A stretch of 64,000 nucleotides of DNA, taken from NCBI GenBank assembly GCA_017406985.1, contig JAFQXL010000003.1, positions 1 to 64,000 of the forward strand, read 5' to 3'. The notes under the pieces are model-generated. The model was not told the origin of the DNA. It was given only the letters and a program-made list of their open reading frames with translations, and did no database searches. Made by a program: the position numbers and the translations under genes. Every line of letters begins with the position of its first letter. Positions within the stretch are counted from its first letter, which is position 1. Shown here in pieces: positions 42,937 through 51,720 of the stretch. The stretch is from Candidatus Saccharimonadota bacterium. GTDB taxonomy: Bacteria > Patescibacteriota > Saccharimonadia > Saccharimonadales > Saccharimonadaceae.

Positions 42937-43980
42937 CTAACGTAACTTCACCGCTTTTTGAACCTCTAAGAGTTTCTTCTTTGCGACCTCATTCGCATAT
43001 TTCTCGCCGTCTTCTAAAATCTTATAAACTTCTTCGTCCGAAATTTCTGAAACTCGTTTTTGGAAATCTTCAAGATAACCCGAAACGCTCGCCGCTACTT
43101 TTTTCTTTAAGTCGCCATAATGCGTTTCTCCTGCCCAAGTCGAAATTACGTCTTGAAGAGGCGTCCCCGTAACTAACGCTTCGATTTGAAGTAGATTCGA
43201 AATCCCAGGTTGATTTATCATATCAAACGCGATTTTCCCTAGGCTATCCGTCTGCGCCGACATAATCTTTTTTGTTACTCTCGCCGGCTCGTCAGACATC
43301 ATAATCTTCGAATTTTCCGCTTCTGCCGACTTACTCATTTTCTTTTCCGGATTTTGTAAGTCGCGAATCCGAATCCCCGCCGCCTTCTCCGATTCAGAAC
43401 CGTTTGAAACTTCCATAAATTTAACCTGTTCCACCGTCTTTGCCGGAAGAATAAACGTCTCTCCGAACTTATGGTTAAATCTCTCCGCAATATTTCGAGT
43501 AAGCTCAATATGTTGGAACTGATCTTCCCCGACCGGAACATAAGTCGCTCCGTATAATAATATATCCGCCGCCATTAAAATCGGATAATCGAAAATCCCG
43601 ACGTTCGTACTAGCGTCCCCGTTATGCGACTTCTCTTTATATTGAATCATTCTTGAAGTCTCACCCATCGTCGCGACACAGTTTAAAATCCAACAAAGCT
43701 CACTATGCGCCGGAACATAAGACTGTCGATAGATATGAACATTCTTATTTAACTCTAACCCCGCCGCAAGATAATATTTAATTTCTTTAACTAGATTCTT
43801 CTGTAACTCCCCGTCAATATCTGAAATAATTGTATGTAAATCCGGAATAAAAATATTAATTTGATTATTTTTCGAATATTTATTAGAAAGTCTCGTCATC
43901 GGAAGAAGCGCACCTAAAAAATTCCCTAGCGTCATCTCCGAATTAACTCGAATTCCCGTTAAAATTGTTTTTCCTTCCAT
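42937..43980 (-). CDS. trpS: tryptophanyl-tRNA synthetase
   Basis: 347 aa class I synthetase. The HIGH-equivalent is MTLGNFLGAL; the KMSKS loop is KKMSKSAEAENS; the tryptophan pocket contains DYPILMAADILLY and VGEDQFQHIELTR. The start follows a TGATATGAT (hexamer 43987-43992) by 6 nt, so the mRNA is probably leaderless. Confidence 0.95.
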   Translation of the reverse strand: MEGKTILTGIRVNSEMTLGNFLGALLPMTRLSNKYSKNNQINIFIPDLHTIISDIDGELQKNLVKEIKYYLAAGLELNKNVHIYRQSYVPAHSELCWILNCVATMGETSRMIQYKEKSHNGDASTNVGIFDYPILMAADILLYGATYVPVGEDQFQHIELTRNIAERFNHKFGETFILPAKTVEQVKFMEVSNGSESEKAAGIRIRDLQNPEKKMSKSAEAENSKIMMSDEPARVTKKIMSAQTDSLGKIAFDMINQPGISNLLQIEALVTGTPLQDVISTWAGETHYGDLKKKVAASVSGYLEDFQKRVSEISDEEVYKILEDGEKYANEVAKKKLLEVQKAVKLR

Positions 43981-44036
43981 ACCTATATCATATCATAATT
44001 TCTCCGTGTTTTTTCTCGCATTACAAAATTTTGTGC

Positions 44037-44066
44037 TATAATAAGGGTAATATTACTTTAAGGAGG
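44037..44066 (+). promoter_or_regulatory. extended -10 and ribosome binding site of the aquaporin gene
   Basis: TGCTATAAT (hexamer 44037-44042) is followed by a 28-nt stretch and a full AAGGAGG (44060-44066) 4 nt before the ATG, one of the strongest ribosome binding sites in the window. Confidence 0.7.
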
Positions 44067-44070
44067 TAAA

Positions 44071-44979
44071 ATGGCTAATACAAAGTCAAAGAAGACAACT
44101 TCGAAAAAGACGTCTTCAAAGCCAAAAGCTGTTGCAGGAAAGTCCGTAAAGACCGAAAGAGCAGAAACAGCTACAACGTCCGCTTCCGCGATCGCCTCTA
44201 AAGGCGGAAATCCACTTAAGGGTTTCTTCGCGAAAAAGTGCGACAAAGACGAAAATATTTTAACTATCTTTAAGAGCCCGAGAATCTGGGGCGCGCTCGT
44301 TGGTGAGCTCGTAGGGACTATGCTTCTTACAATCCTCATGATTACTCTTGGCGTTTATCAGCCTCTCTATATCTTAATCGGCGTTATCGCGATTACGATG
44401 GCTGTTTACGCTTTCTCCGGTGCCCATCTTAACCCGGCTGTTACTGTCGGTATGATGGCGACTCGCCGTGTCTCCGCGATTCGTGGCGTCCTCTACATCG
44501 TCGCTCAAATCGTCGGTGCTTGGCTCGGTCTTATCATTATGAGTGGCTTCCGCACTATGGGCGAAGACGCTACCGAGCTTCCGGCAATTACCGCTCTTAC
44601 CGACGCAACTCTCTGGAAAAACATTTTCATCGAGTTTCTCGGTGCCGCAGTTATCGGATTCTTCTTCTGCCGTGCGCAGAGCTATCGAACCCCGAAAGGC
44701 GCATTTACTTATGCTGCTGTAGTCGCAGGTGGTCTTACCCTTGCGGTTCTCTTCGCGGTCGTTATTTCTAGTAACTATGTTGGTTTATCAAGTAACTTTG
44801 TCTTAAACCCGGCTATCGCTATTATGGAACAGATTTTCCCGTCCGTCTCTGATGGATTCGGCGAACTTATGGGAAGCGTCGCACAGTCTTCGCTTGTCTA
44901 TATTCTCGTTCCTATGATTGGTGCGGTCGGTGGCTTCTTCCTTGCTGATGCTTCGAAGAAACTTTCTGGCGAAGAATAA
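44071..44979 (+). CDS. MIP family channel (aquaporin/glycerol facilitator) with basic N-terminal extension
   Basis: 302 aa. Residues 1-60 are a Lys/Ser/Thr/Ala-rich extension (SKKTTSKKTSSKPKAVAGKS) not found in ordinary aquaporins. The channel follows, with the two half-helix motifs HLNPAVTVG and VLNPAIAIM and six transmembrane segments. The residues around the selectivity filter cannot be placed with confidence, so water and glycerol transport cannot be told apart. Strong ribosome binding site and terminator: a well-expressed single gene. Confidence 0.88.
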   Translation: MANTKSKKTTSKKTSSKPKAVAGKSVKTERAETATTSASAIASKGGNPLKGFFAKKCDKDENILTIFKSPRIWGALVGELVGTMLLTILMITLGVYQPLYILIGVIAITMAVYAFSGAHLNPAVTVGMMATRRVSAIRGVLYIVAQIVGAWLGLIIMSGFRTMGEDATELPAITALTDATLWKNIFIEFLGAAVIGFFFCRAQSYRTPKGAFTYAAVVAGGLTLAVLFAVVISSNYVGLSSNFVLNPAIAIMEQIFPSVSDGFGELMGSVAQSSLVYILVPMIGAVGGFFLADASKKLSGEE

Positions 44980-44995
44980 GATCTACCTAGAAATT

Positions 44996-45029
44996 AAAAA
45001 TACTCTCGCGATTTCGCGAGAGTATTTTT
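44996..45029. terminator. terminator between the aquaporin and grpE genes
   Basis: Perfect 16-bp stem with a TT loop (44996-45011 with 45014-45029) and A5/T5 ends, functional in both directions. Confidence 0.95.
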
Positions 45030-45043
45030 ATATTTTAAACTTC

Positions 45044-45505
45044 TTATACTTTTTTGACTCGAACCATCGCCGGTCTTAGAACTTCCCCGTTATATAAATA
45101 TCCAGGGCGTAGTTCTTCGGCGATTACCTCTTTCTCTCCGTCCCCCTCTTCCATCGAAATCGCGTCGTGAAAATCTGGATTAAATTCGGCGCCGTTCTCT
45201 GCTTGGATTTTAGAAAGTCCGAGTTCATTCATTGTCTTTTCTAGCGTCTTTAAAATCGGCGCTAAAGCCTCCGGATTACTCGAAATCGCTCTCGACATAT
45301 CGTCGATTAACGGTAAAAACTTCATGACCGTCGCGTCCGTCGCAAGCTTCTTCGCCTGCTCTCTCTGCAGCTCAACTTGTTTTCTAAAATTCTCGAAATC
45401 CGCTCGTGTCCTCTGTAAATCGGCCAAAAGTTCATCTTTTTCAGTCTGTAATTTTACAATTTCGACGCTAACCTCAGGGCTATTTTTCTTTGGTTTTAGT
45501 TCCAT
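45044..45505 (-). CDS. grpE: nucleotide exchange factor GrpE
   Basis: 153 aa DnaK cochaperone. Long N-terminal coiled coil (EKDELLADLQRTRADFENFR), then LPLIDDMSRAIS, FNPDFHDAI and the beta wing ending LRPAMVRVKK. The start at MELKPKK is chosen since GGAAGGAG precedes it and it clears the hrcA stop (45519); the longer frame would overlap hrcA. dnaK and dnaJ do not follow in this operon. Confidence 0.93.
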   Translation of the reverse strand: MELKPKKNSPEVSVEIVKLQTEKDELLADLQRTRADFENFRKQVELQREQAKKLATDATVMKFLPLIDDMSRAISSNPEALAPILKTLEKTMNELGLSKIQAENGAEFNPDFHDAISMEEGDGEKEVIAEELRPGYLYNGEVLRPAMVRVKKV

Positions 45506-45518
45506 TTTTCTCTCCTTC

Positions 45519-46259
45519 CTATAACGTATTTTCAAGAATGTTCCCCGCGTGGCGGACAAGACTCATTGTCTCGGCATAATTCTGACGCGTCGGGCCAAGA
45601 ACTCCGATATAACTATTGTCTGAATACGGGCTTCTAAACTTAGAAATAATTAGACTAACTCCGCTTGACTTCCCAATCGGGTTTTCTGCGCCGATAAAGA
45701 TATTTAACGGCTCTCCAGGTCGCACCTCTCTAAGCCACGGCTCTAGATTATCAAGTAGCTTCGCTACTCCTTGAATCTTCGAATTGTCCATAAATTCCGG
45801 CTGTGAAAAAAGTCGGCTAATCCCCGAAAGATAAAGCTGTTCGCCGATTGTCCCGAGTCCAAGATTTCCCGTTAGCTCCGCTAACATATCGACTGCGCTT
45901 CGAATCGCGAAATCGGTTCGCTCTTGCGAGCTAATCCGAACTTCAAGCGCGTGAACGTTTCGGTTTGGCGCCGAGCCAGTCCCAAGCGCTCTCGCCGGCT
46001 CAAATTTAACATTTTCTGTCTGTTCTGTTAAAGCGTTCACATAAAAACGATAACCCGCGTCGGTCGGGATTCGACCGGCAGAAGTATGTGGCTGCGCGAT
46101 TAGTCCGGCTTCTTCGAGTTTTGCCATCTCCGCGCGAATTGTCGCGCTCGAAACATCAAAAAGCTTCGCGAGCGTAACGCTCCCGACCGGAGTCGCCACC
46201 TCGGCATATTCTTCAATAATCGCGAATAAAATTTGCTTTTGACGCTCAGTTATATCCAT
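45519..46259 (-). CDS. hrcA: heat-shock repressor HrcA
   Basis: 246 aa transcription repressor that binds CIRCE. N-terminal winged helix with ITERQKQILFAIIEEY and SSATIRAEMAKLEEAGL, followed by HTSAGRIPTDAGYRFYV; the C-terminal part is shorter than in Bacillus (about 340 aa). The start MDITERQ lies 6 nt after TATAAT; the open frame begins 8 codons earlier but those lie in the promoter. A CIRCE element overlaps the promoter, so the gene represses itself and grpE. Confidence 0.93.
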   Translation of the reverse strand: MDITERQKQILFAIIEEYAEVATPVGSVTLAKLFDVSSATIRAEMAKLEEAGLIAQPHTSAGRIPTDAGYRFYVNALTEQTENVKFEPARALGTGSAPNRNVHALEVRISSQERTDFAIRSAVDMLAELTGNLGLGTIGEQLYLSGISRLFSQPEFMDNSKIQGVAKLLDNLEPWLREVRPGEPLNIFIGAENPIGKSSGVSLIISKFRSPYSDNSYIGVLGPTRQNYAETMSLVRHAGNILENTL

Positions 46260-46265
46260 AACCCT

Positions 46266-46303
46266 ATTATACCGCTCTAGCACTCTAACGTCAAGACTGC
46301 TAG
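46266..46303 (-). promoter_or_regulatory. CIRCE operator and promoter of hrcA-grpE
   Basis: On the minus strand CTAGCAGTC, a 9-nt spacer and GAGTGCTAG (46277-46303) match the CIRCE consensus with three changes. The spacer TTGACGTTA holds the -35 TTGACG (46289-46294), 17 nt from TATAAT (46266-46271), which ends 6 nt before the hrcA ATG. HrcA bound here would cover the -35. The operator begins 4 nt after... the lepA stop codon region ends at 46309, so it sits wholly in the 47-nt gap. Confidence 0.9.
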
Positions 46304-46306
46304 TGT

Positions 46307-48085
46307 CTAATCTCTTTTCAGCATAACCGTAAACGCTTCGCTCGGAATATCGATTTTTCCAAACCGTTTCATTCGCGCTTTTCCGCGTTTCTGTTTTTCG
46401 AGAAGTTTCGCTTTTCTATCTCTATCGCCAGTATGGATTTTTACCGTAACGTCTTTTCGATAAGCGCCAATCGTCTCGCGCGCAATAATCCTCGCCCCGA
46501 TCGCCGCCTGAAGCGCAACTTCATAATTCTGACGCGGAATTACCTCTTTTAATTTCTTCGTAATCTCTCGCCCAATCGCGTCCGACTCTGTTTTATGACA
46601 CATAATCGCGAGCGCATCGATTTTATTCCCGCCGACTAGAAAATCGACTCGAACTAGATCTTCCGTGCGATAATCTGAAATCTCATAATTAAACGACGCA
46701 TATCCCGAAGTTAAAGATTTCAATTGATCATAAAAATCGGTAAGAAGATTCGCCATCGGCGCTTCAAAATTAATTACGGCGCGGTCTTCAAGATAAGAAA
46801 TATTCTTATGAAGTCCACGTTTCTCAACAATTAAATTCAAAACATTCCCAATCATCGAAACCGGTAAAATTATTTCCCCTTTAACCCAAGGCTCACGAAT
46901 CTCTAGAACTTCGCTCATATCCGGTAAATCCGAAGCCGACTTAATCTCCATTTCTTCCCCGTTCTGTAAAACGACTTCATAGTTCGTCGACGGATTCGTT
47001 ACGACAAGGTCTAGGTTAAATTCTCTCTCTAGCCTTTCCCTAATAATATCCATATGAAGAAGCCCAAGAAACCCAATCCTAAGTCCAAATCCTAAAACTG
47101 GCGAATTTTCCGGCTCAAATCTAAGCGCCGAATCAGACAGCGCTAACTTCTCGACCGCCTCTTTTAAGTCTTTATACTGGTCATTAGAAACCGGGAAAAA
47201 TCCCGCATAGACAAACGGTAAAACGTTCTTATATCCAGGGAGCGGCTCGATCGCCGGTTTTTTCTGTAGAGTTACCGTATCGCCGACCTTTGCTTCGCGC
47301 GTCGTCTTTAAATTCGTAACAATATAACCGACTTCCCCGTCGGAAAGCCCTTCTTTCGGAGACATTTTCGGTTTTAAAACCCCGACTTCGAGCGCAATTC
47401 CGTTCGTATTATTTTCCATCATGTGAATATTCGCATTCTTTAAAATCTCCCCGTTAAAAACGCGAACATAAAGAACAACTCCGCGATAATCGTCAAAATA
47501 TGAGTCGAAAATTAAAGCTCTCGTCGCCGTCTCGGCAGAGATTTTCGGCGCTTTCCCCCGCTCGATAATCGCCTCTAAAACTTTCTCAACATTAAGCCCG
47601 GTTTTCGCCGAAACCGGAATAATTTCGGACGGATCACAGCCTAAAAGATTTACAATTTCGTTCGTAACTTTTTCGACATTCGCCGCCGGAAGGTCAATTT
47701 TATTAATCACCGGAATTATCGTTAAATCCTGTTCTAAGGCGAGATAAACGTTCGCGAGCGTCTGCGCCTGAATCCCTTGCGTCGCATCGACAACGAGAAT
47801 CGCGCTCTCGACCGCCTGAAGACTTCTCGAAACTTCGTATGAAAAATCAACGTGCCCCGGAGTATCGATTAAATTTAGCTCAAACCCCTTATAATTCATT
47901 TGAACCGGCGCGAGTTTAATCGTAATCCCCTTTTCTCGCTCTAACTCCATCGAATCGAGCAACTGACTCTTCATTTCGCGCTTCTCGACCGTCCCCGTAA
48001 TCTCCATCATCCTGTCCGCAAGAGTAGATTTTCCGTGGTCTATATGCGCAATAATACAAAAATTTCGGATTTTATCAACGTTCAT
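46307..48085 (-). CDS. lepA: elongation factor 4 (LepA)
   Basis: 592 aa translational GTPase that acts on stalled ribosomes. G1 AHIDHGKST, G3 DTPGHVDF, G4 NKIDLP; the C-terminal LepA-specific domain ends with RKAKLLEKQKRGKARMKRFG. Length is normal. Read from a -35/-10 pair (48094-48122) with the hexamer 8 nt before the ATG. Confidence 0.96.
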   Translation of the reverse strand: MNVDKIRNFCIIAHIDHGKSTLADRMMEITGTVEKREMKSQLLDSMELEREKGITIKLAPVQMNYKGFELNLIDTPGHVDFSYEVSRSLQAVESAILVVDATQGIQAQTLANVYLALEQDLTIIPVINKIDLPAANVEKVTNEIVNLLGCDPSEIIPVSAKTGLNVEKVLEAIIERGKAPKISAETATRALIFDSYFDDYRGVVLYVRVFNGEILKNANIHMMENNTNGIALEVGVLKPKMSPKEGLSDGEVGYIVTNLKTTREAKVGDTVTLQKKPAIEPLPGYKNVLPFVYAGFFPVSNDQYKDLKEAVEKLALSDSALRFEPENSPVLGFGLRIGFLGLLHMDIIRERLEREFNLDLVVTNPSTNYEVVLQNGEEMEIKSASDLPDMSEVLEIREPWVKGEIILPVSMIGNVLNLIVEKRGLHKNISYLEDRAVINFEAPMANLLTDFYDQLKSLTSGYASFNYEISDYRTEDLVRVDFLVGGNKIDALAIMCHKTESDAIGREITKKLKEVIPRQNYEVALQAAIGARIIARETIGAYRKDVTVKIHTGDRDRKAKLLEKQKRGKARMKRFGKIDIPSEAFTVMLKRD

Positions 48086-48093
48086 TATCTGTT

Positions 48094-48122
48094 ATTTTAC
48101 AATATTTCCCTAAAAATCTCAA
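48094..48122 (-). promoter_or_regulatory. promoter of lepA (near-leaderless)
   Basis: TTGAGA (48117-48122), 17-nt spacer, TAAAAT (48094-48099); the hexamer ends 8 nt before the ATG and no ribosome binding site is present. Confidence 0.65.
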
Positions 48123-48125
48123 CTC

Positions 48126-48755
48126 TTAAGCTATCTTAAAAATCATATTTATAAGAAGCATTAAAAGCGGAATTACGCTAATCCCCGTACAAACTAAATC
48201 TAAAATCGCATATTTCTTAATCTTATCGTTCATCGCATTAAGCGATCTAACCGCAAAGAAAACACTAATAATCGCAAGAAAGAACAAAACTCCGTAAATC
48301 CACCCCATAAACCAATGCGCTCGATAAAGCGTCGCGATTAAAATAATCAAATATATTACCGAAAATCCCGCCGAAATCGCCGAAATCCCGAAAAATATCT
48401 TCATAGTCCCGCTTGAAGCCGGTTGTTTCATAATCGAGCTTTTTTTCGCCGTTTCCCCGCTCGAAAAATACCCCGTAACGTTCATATCTGGGCGAATATC
48501 CGCCTCTTCAACTGTCTCCGCCGTTACAGCCTGCTCCTCTGTCGGAACCCCCGTAGCGGCTCTCCTCGCCTCAATTTCGGCCTGTTTTTTCTGCATTAAA
48601 GCCTCCTGTTCAAGCGGATCGACATAATAATCCTCTTTTTTCTCTTTCGCCTCAGCCGAAGCCGCTTTTATCGCAGTCGAATCAATCGCCTTAACAGCAT
48701 TCTCACCCTGTCCGCCTAAAGTCGTCGGAGTTATCTCAGGAGCTTCTTTATCCAT
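48126..48755 (-). CDS. membrane protein with acidic/Ala-rich cytoplasmic region
   Basis: 209 aa, family not recognised. A charged N-terminal half (with KAASAEAKEKKEDYYVDP and a polar linker up to about residue 115) is followed by three to four hydrophobic helices (KIFFGISAISAGFSVIYLII, WIYGVLFFLAIISVFFAV, LVCTGISVIPLLMLLINMIF). The start MDKEAPE follows TGTTATAAT (hexamer 48762-48767) by 6 nt; 12 additional upstream codons are open but lie in the promoter. No hint to function in the neighbours lepA and rpsU. Confidence 0.7.
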   Translation of the reverse strand: MDKEAPEITPTTLGGQGENAVKAIDSTAIKAASAEAKEKKEDYYVDPLEQEALMQKKQAEIEARRAATGVPTEEQAVTAETVEEADIRPDMNVTGYFSSGETAKKSSIMKQPASSGTMKIFFGISAISAGFSVIYLIILIATLYRAHWFMGWIYGVLFFLAIISVFFAVRSLNAMNDKIKKYAILDLVCTGISVIPLLMLLINMIFKIA

Positions 48756-48803
48756 AGAATCATTATAACATAACCTTTTTAATTTTTTCAACTACGTTTA
48801 GGG

Positions 48804-48832
48804 TTGAAAAAAATCACAATATCTGATATAAT
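48804..48832 (+). promoter_or_regulatory. promoter of rpsU, near-leaderless
   Basis: TTGAAA (48804-48809), 17-nt spacer, TATAAT (48827-48832) with an extended TGA. The hexamer ends 8 nt before the rpsU ATG, with no ribosome binding site, although a ribosomal protein gene would be expected to have one. Confidence 0.8.
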
Positions 48833-48840
48833 CTCGATAT

Positions 48841-49059
48841 ATGTCTATAAAAGTTACTAGGAAAGATCAGAACGAAGCGAACGAGAATATTATTCGTCGT
48901 TTTAATCGTAAGGTTTTACAGAGCGGAATTATGCCGCTCGCGAAGTCTCAGCTTCGCTTCTCTAAGCCGATTTCGAAGCGTGAACGCCGCCGTAAGGCGA
49001 TTCTCCGCGAAATCCGTAAGGCGGAGAAAACTGAGCGAATTAAGCTCGGACTTAAATAA
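48841..49059 (+). CDS. rpsU: ribosomal protein bS21
   Basis: 72 aa basic protein of the small subunit, next to the anti-Shine-Dalgarno end of 16S rRNA. It aligns by IIRRFNRKVLQSGIM and the basic C-terminus KRERRRKAILREIRK. Monocistronic with its own promoter and terminator. That the ribosomal protein closest to the anti-Shine-Dalgarno sequence is itself read without a Shine-Dalgarno site is of interest. Confidence 0.9.
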   Translation: MSIKVTRKDQNEANENIIRRFNRKVLQSGIMPLAKSQLRFSKPISKRERRRKAILREIRKAEKTERIKLGLK

Positions 49060-49061
49060 CA

Positions 49062-49092
49062 AAAATAATCCCTTAAAACGGGATTATTTTTT
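49062..49092 (+). terminator. terminator of rpsU
   Basis: Eleven-bp stem (49062-49072 with 49080-49090), 7-nt loop, then T's. It lies 3 nt after the rpsU stop. Confidence 0.92.
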
Positions 49093-49102
49093 ATCGTCGC
49101 AC

Positions 49103-50194
49103 CTACTTCGACAGCGCGTCAAACTTCGCTTTCATCGTCGGATTCCCCCTCGTCAGCTTTTTAATCGTCAAGTCTTCCGCCTTATTATTCGCAAGCCGGA
49201 GATTATTCTCCGAAGAAAGTAACGCATCTTTCGTTTTCTGAAGATGGTCAATCGTCTTATCAATCTCATCAATCGCGCTCTGAAACTTCTTCGACGCTAG
49301 CTGATAATTTCGCGCAAACCCCTCTTTAAACGCCTCAATGTTCTCCTCAAAATGCGTAATATCGAGGTTCTGTTCTCGCGCTAAAACTAATTCCTTCTTC
49401 GCCGAAACCGAATTCAAAGCCGAATTTCGAAGTAGTGTAATCATCGGGATAAAAAACTGCGGCCGAATTACATACATCTTCTCGTATCGATGCGAAACAT
49501 CGACAATTCCCGTATTATAAAGCTCTGAATCGGACTCGAGAAGCGACACTAAAACCGCATATTCACATCCTTTTTCTCGCCTATCTTTATCTAATTCCTT
49601 GAAAAAATCCTCATTTTTATGTTTCGTCGCCGTCGTATCCATCTCATTTTTCATTTCAAACATAATCGAGATAAACTCCACCCCATCTTCGAAATCTCGA
49701 AAGATAAAATCTCCTTTCGAGCCGCTCTTCGCGTCGTTGTCTTTCTCAAAATATGCTTTCGGAAACGCCATCGCCCTAATTTTATCAAACTCGTCGTGAC
49801 AGAACTGTTCTAAACTCTCCCCGACCATCTTTGTCGACTGTTTCGCCTTAAAATCTTTTAACTGTTCAATCTGTTCCTCTTTGAGCGCTAGCGCCCTCTC
49901 ATATCTCTCTTTCAAGGTCGCCATTTTCGAAGTCGCCTCTGAAACCGCTAATTTCTTCTCTGTCTCGAAGCTCGAAATTTTTGCCTCTAACTTCGAAATT
50001 TCCGCGTCTTTCTCGTTCTTCAATTTTAAATATTCCGCCGCCGACTTCGCATGAAGCACCTCTGTTGCGTCATGAATTTTCTTCTCAATATCACTATTAA
50101 ATTCGCTGTCCCGAACCTGTCTAACAATCTCGGCATACGAGTTTTCATCAATTTTAAACGTTTTCCCGCAATTTGGACATTTTATCTCTGACAT
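49103..50194 (-). CDS. DUF2130 family protein (zinc ribbon, coiled coil, nuclease-like domain)
   Basis: 363 aa. N-terminal CPNCGKTF half zinc ribbon, a long coiled coil (about residues 40-130, for example [22 protein letters not shown] in part), then a restriction-endonuclease-fold-like domain with [11 protein letters not shown] and [12 protein letters not shown] (possible D...ExK-type catalytic pattern, GD..F and E.K), and [19 protein letters not shown]. Function unknown for the family. Its TGGTATAAT (hexamer 50201-50206) lies over the sufU stop codon, 6 nt before the ATG. Confidence 0.85.
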   Translation of the reverse strand: MSEIKCPNCGKTFKIDENSYAEIVRQVRDSEFNSDIEKKIHDATEVLHAKSAAEYLKLKNEKDAEISKLEAKISSFETEKKLAVSEATSKMATLKERYERALALKEEQIEQLKDFKAKQSTKMVGESLEQFCHDEFDKIRAMAFPKAYFEKDNDAKSGSKGDFIFRDFEDGVEFISIMFEMKNEMDTTATKHKNEDFFKELDKDRREKGCEYAVLVSLLESDSELYNTGIVDVSHRYEKMYVIRPQFFIPMITLLRNSALNSVSAKKELVLAREQNLDITHFEENIEAFKEGFARNYQLASKKFQSAIDEIDKTIDHLQKTKDALLSSENNLRLANNKAEDLTIKKLTRGNPTMKAKFDALSK

Positions 50195-50201
50195 ACTCTA
50201 A

Positions 50202-50591
50202 TTATACCATTTCTAGGCTTTTCCAAGCCAATTCTGCACATTTTACCCTCGCCGGCATTCTAGACACACATTTCATTGCTTCCGCCTCAAAAAGCCCCGA
50301 AAAATCGCCAGAACCCCCTAAAATCATTGTTTTAAATTGGTTAAACAATTTTTTCGCCTCTAAAACCGTCTTTCCCTTAACCGTAGCAATAAAAAGGTCT
50401 GCCGAAGCTTGAGAAATCGCACAGCCTACTCCCGAAAATCGCCCGTCTAAAATTTTCCCGTCTTGAACTTTCAGATAGATTAAAAGCTCGTCTCCGCAGC
50501 TCGAATTAACAAGAGAAATCGATTTTACCCCCTTTAAATCCCCTCGAAATTCCGGATGCGAGCTCCTCTCAAGTAAAATCTCATCGTACAT
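50202..50591 (-). CDS. sufU: Fe-S cluster assembly / sulfur-transfer protein SufU
   Basis: 129 aa IscU-like protein. Cys32 in NSSCGDE, Cys57 in GVGCAISQAS and a Cys near the C-terminus in KCAELAW match the zinc/cluster ligands of SufU, which accepts sulfur from SufS. Its start overlaps sufS by 11 bp. Last gene of the suf operon. Confidence 0.93.
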   Translation of the reverse strand: MYDEILLERSSHPEFRGDLKGVKSISLVNSSCGDELLIYLKVQDGKILDGRFSGVGCAISQASADLFIATVKGKTVLEAKKLFNQFKTMILGGSGDFSGLFEAEAMKCVSRMPARVKCAELAWKSLEMV

Positions 50592-51720
50592 TTTTTACCC
50601 CCATCTTCTCTCTTACGCTAGAAACCGCCTCGACTAGCCTTGAAACGTCCTCCAAGTTGTTAAAAATCGAAAACGATACCCGAACGACCGGTCCCCACCC
50701 CTTATATCTTAAAAACGGCTCCGCGCAAAGATACCCCGCTCGAACCGAAATTCCCGAGTCCGCTAAAACTTGCGCAACGTCGTGCGGATGGACATCTTTC
50801 ATCTGAAAAGTTAAGATTGGGCCGTTCGAAGCTAAAACCTTTACCCCTGGAACTTTCAAAAGCCTCTTTTTCGCCATCTCTTTCATTTTCGACACTTTTA
50901 AAGCCTCTTTTAAAATATCTCTCGAGAGCCAAAAATCAACTGCTCTTGAAAGCCCATAAATCCCCCCGATATTAAGCGTTCCCGCCTCTAATCTCTCTGG
51001 GATTTCTGCTAAACTTGGCTTCCCCTCAGGCGAGACCGCCTCGACCATTTCCCCTCCATAAAACAACGGTCGAAGCTTCTCTGCTAGCTCTTTTTTAATT
51101 ACAAGTCCCCCAATTCCCATCGGCGCCCCGAATTTATGCCCGGAAAACGCCATAAAATCGATTTTAAGTGCTTTTAAGTCAACACTAGTATGACACAGCA
51201 TCTGCGCCATATCGACCCCTAAAATCGCTTTTGGACACATTTTGCGCACCTTTTTGATGCGTTTTGTAAAATCTTTCCCCGTTACGTTCGAAACCCCAGT
51301 TAGAGAAATTACTTCCGCCGCAAACAGCTCCCTTGCATCCATTTTCTTCGCAATGATTACATTCTTATACCTCTGTTTAAACGGCAAAATATTTGAGTGA
51401 TGGCTTTCAATATCAACTACCACTCTTGAATTTTTAGAAACTACTCCGAACCCGTCCGAACCTCGAAGTAGCCCGCTTGCGACTAAATTTAGCGCTTCCG
51501 TCGTGCCTCTCGTAAAAATTACCGTATAACTTTCGTCCGCTCGAGCGAGCTTTAAAAGTTTCTTTCGACAGACCTCTACCTCTGTTTCTGCCTGAACACT
51601 TTTTTTATACAACCCGCGTAAGGGGTTCGCATTAACCAGTTCATAAAACTCCGCTTCCACCTTTATCGCCTCGGGGATTTTCGTCATTGTCGCCGCATTG
51701 TCTAAATAAACTTCTCTCAC
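50581..51720 (-). CDS. sufS: cysteine desulfurase SufS
   Basis: 379 aa PLP enzyme that releases sulfur from cysteine for cluster assembly. YLDNAATM at the N-terminus, RGTTEALNLVA, SGHKFGAPMGIGGL with the PLP lysine, and the active-site Cys in RAGYLCAEPFLRY. Overlaps both neighbours (4 bp with sufB, 11 bp with sufU). Confidence 0.95.
   Translation of the reverse strand: MREVYLDNAATMTKIPEAIKVEAEFYELVNANPLRGLYKKSVQAETEVEVCRKKLLKLARADESYTVIFTRGTTEALNLVASGLLRGSDGFGVVSKNSRVVVDIESHHSNILPFKQRYKNVIIAKKMDARELFAAEVISLTGVSNVTGKDFTKRIKKVRKMCPKAILGVDMAQMLCHTSVDLKALKIDFMAFSGHKFGAPMGIGGLVIKKELAEKLRPLFYGGEMVEAVSPEGKPSLAEIPERLEAGTLNIGGIYGLSRAVDFWLSRDILKEALKVSKMKEMAKKRLLKVPGVKVLASNGPILTFQMKDVHPHDVAQVLADSGISVRAGYLCAEPFLRYKGWGPVVRVSFSIFNNLEDVSRLVEAVSSVREKMGVKNVR

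Noticed and set aside
42900-42960. A parS-like sequence TTTCACGAAAC just upstream of parA
   Set aside because: It lacks the central bases and the symmetry of the 16-bp parS consensus; treated as chance.
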